This document shows positions 6,881 to 6,956 of a stretch of 6,956 bases of DNA, piece after piece. This DNA is from Planctomycetaceae bacterium (lineage in GTDB: Bacteria; Planctomycetota; Planctomycetia; Pirellulales; Pirellulaceae), in NCBI GenBank assembly GCA_002862265.1, contig PKCQ01000597.1:1-6956 (forward strand). The letters run 5' to 3'. A program made the position numbers and the translations under genes. The first letter of the stretch is position 1. Every line of letters begins with the position of its first letter. Below the pieces are notes generated by a model. That model saw only the letters and a list, made by a program, of their open reading frames with translations, did not search any database and was not told the origin of the DNA.

Positions 6881-6884
6881 GAGG
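6881..6884 (+). promoter_or_regulatory. Shine-Dalgarno site GAGG for the right-edge gene
   Basis: GAGG stands 6 bases before ATG 6891. It decides that start over the in-frame ATG at 6798, which would add 31 codons of low-complexity leader (HGLQVSFAPRTG...) and has no such site. Confidence 0.6.
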
Positions 6885-6890
6885 AAAAAC

Positions 6891-6956
6891 ATGCTTCCCA
6901 CCCTTGAGCAAATCGAAGCGGCGGCAGCTGTCGTCGTCATCGTCTCGCTCGTCTCG
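6891..6956 (+). CDS. Start of an unidentified plus-strand gene (22 codons, 3' end outside window)
   Basis: ATG with a good ribosome binding site opens a frame that stays open to the edge: MLPTLEQIEAAAAVVVIVSL and two more residues. The first dozen residues resemble the N-terminus of some PLP-dependent threonine/serine dehydratases (MLPTL..IEAAA), but the following VVVIVSLVS does not continue as those enzymes do. It is equally compatible with a membrane segment of a small inner-membrane protein. Too little is present to name it. The frame remains open back to 6795, so a longer N-terminus is possible. It is the only plausible gene on the plus strand and diverges from the sulfatase. Confidence 0.55.
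   Translation, partial: MLPTLEQIEAAAAVVVIVSLVS

Noticed and set aside
1..6956. tRNA, rRNA, CRISPR array, insertion sequence, phage or att sites
   Set aside because: No cloverleaf-like or rRNA core sequence, no regularly spaced repeats, no transposase or integrase motif and no flanking duplications were seen on either strand.

Overview
The window looks like chromosomal DNA from a planctomycete, most likely of the Pirellulaceae (Rhodopirellula/Blastopirellula type). The reasons are a DUF1552 protein next to a DUF1587/DUF1592-type protein with a planctomycete-style haem c motif, a secreted formylglycine sulfatase, and a secreted serine hydrolase with a duplicated beta-rich front end. Spacers are long, Shine-Dalgarno signals are weak and base composition is moderate. 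The assignment rests on family knowledge; no search was run.

Layout. All the sizeable genes lie on the minus strand, so transcription runs from high to low coordinates. At the right edge a plus-strand gene begins at 6891 and leaves the window after 22 codons. Between it and the divergent sulfatase gene (6585 to 5122) is a spacer of about 305 bp rich in inverted repeats. The strongest is a 12-bp interrupted stem at 6654-6729 that encloses a second 6-bp stem. After a 93-bp gap comes a 581-aa secreted alpha/beta hydrolase (5028 to 3283).

The next spacer, 2731-3282, is not empty. Its first part (3238 to about 3059) is a decayed N-terminal fragment of a class I SAM-dependent methyltransferase. 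It lacks a start codon, carries two compensating frameshifts and breaks off at the glycine-rich motif I. Nothing is recognised in the remaining roughly 330 bp.

At the left a translationally coupled pair (TAATG overlap) runs off the window: a twin-arginine-signal DUF1552 protein (2730 to 1402), then a haem-c DUF1587/DUF1595 (DUF1592-type) protein (1402 to 1, C-terminus missing).

How the genes may work together. The sulfatase and hydrolase both carry export signals and could act on sulfated and acylated polysaccharides or their fragments outside the cytoplasm. This is inference from co-location only. The DUF1552/DUF1592 pair is a recurrent planctomycete partnership of exported proteins with unsettled biochemistry; the haem motif suggests redox chemistry. 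I see no tRNA, rRNA, CRISPR array, transposase or intact mobile element. I do not see a clear new multi-gene system. The most unusual signals are the structured spacer at 6654-6729 and the methyltransferase relic.
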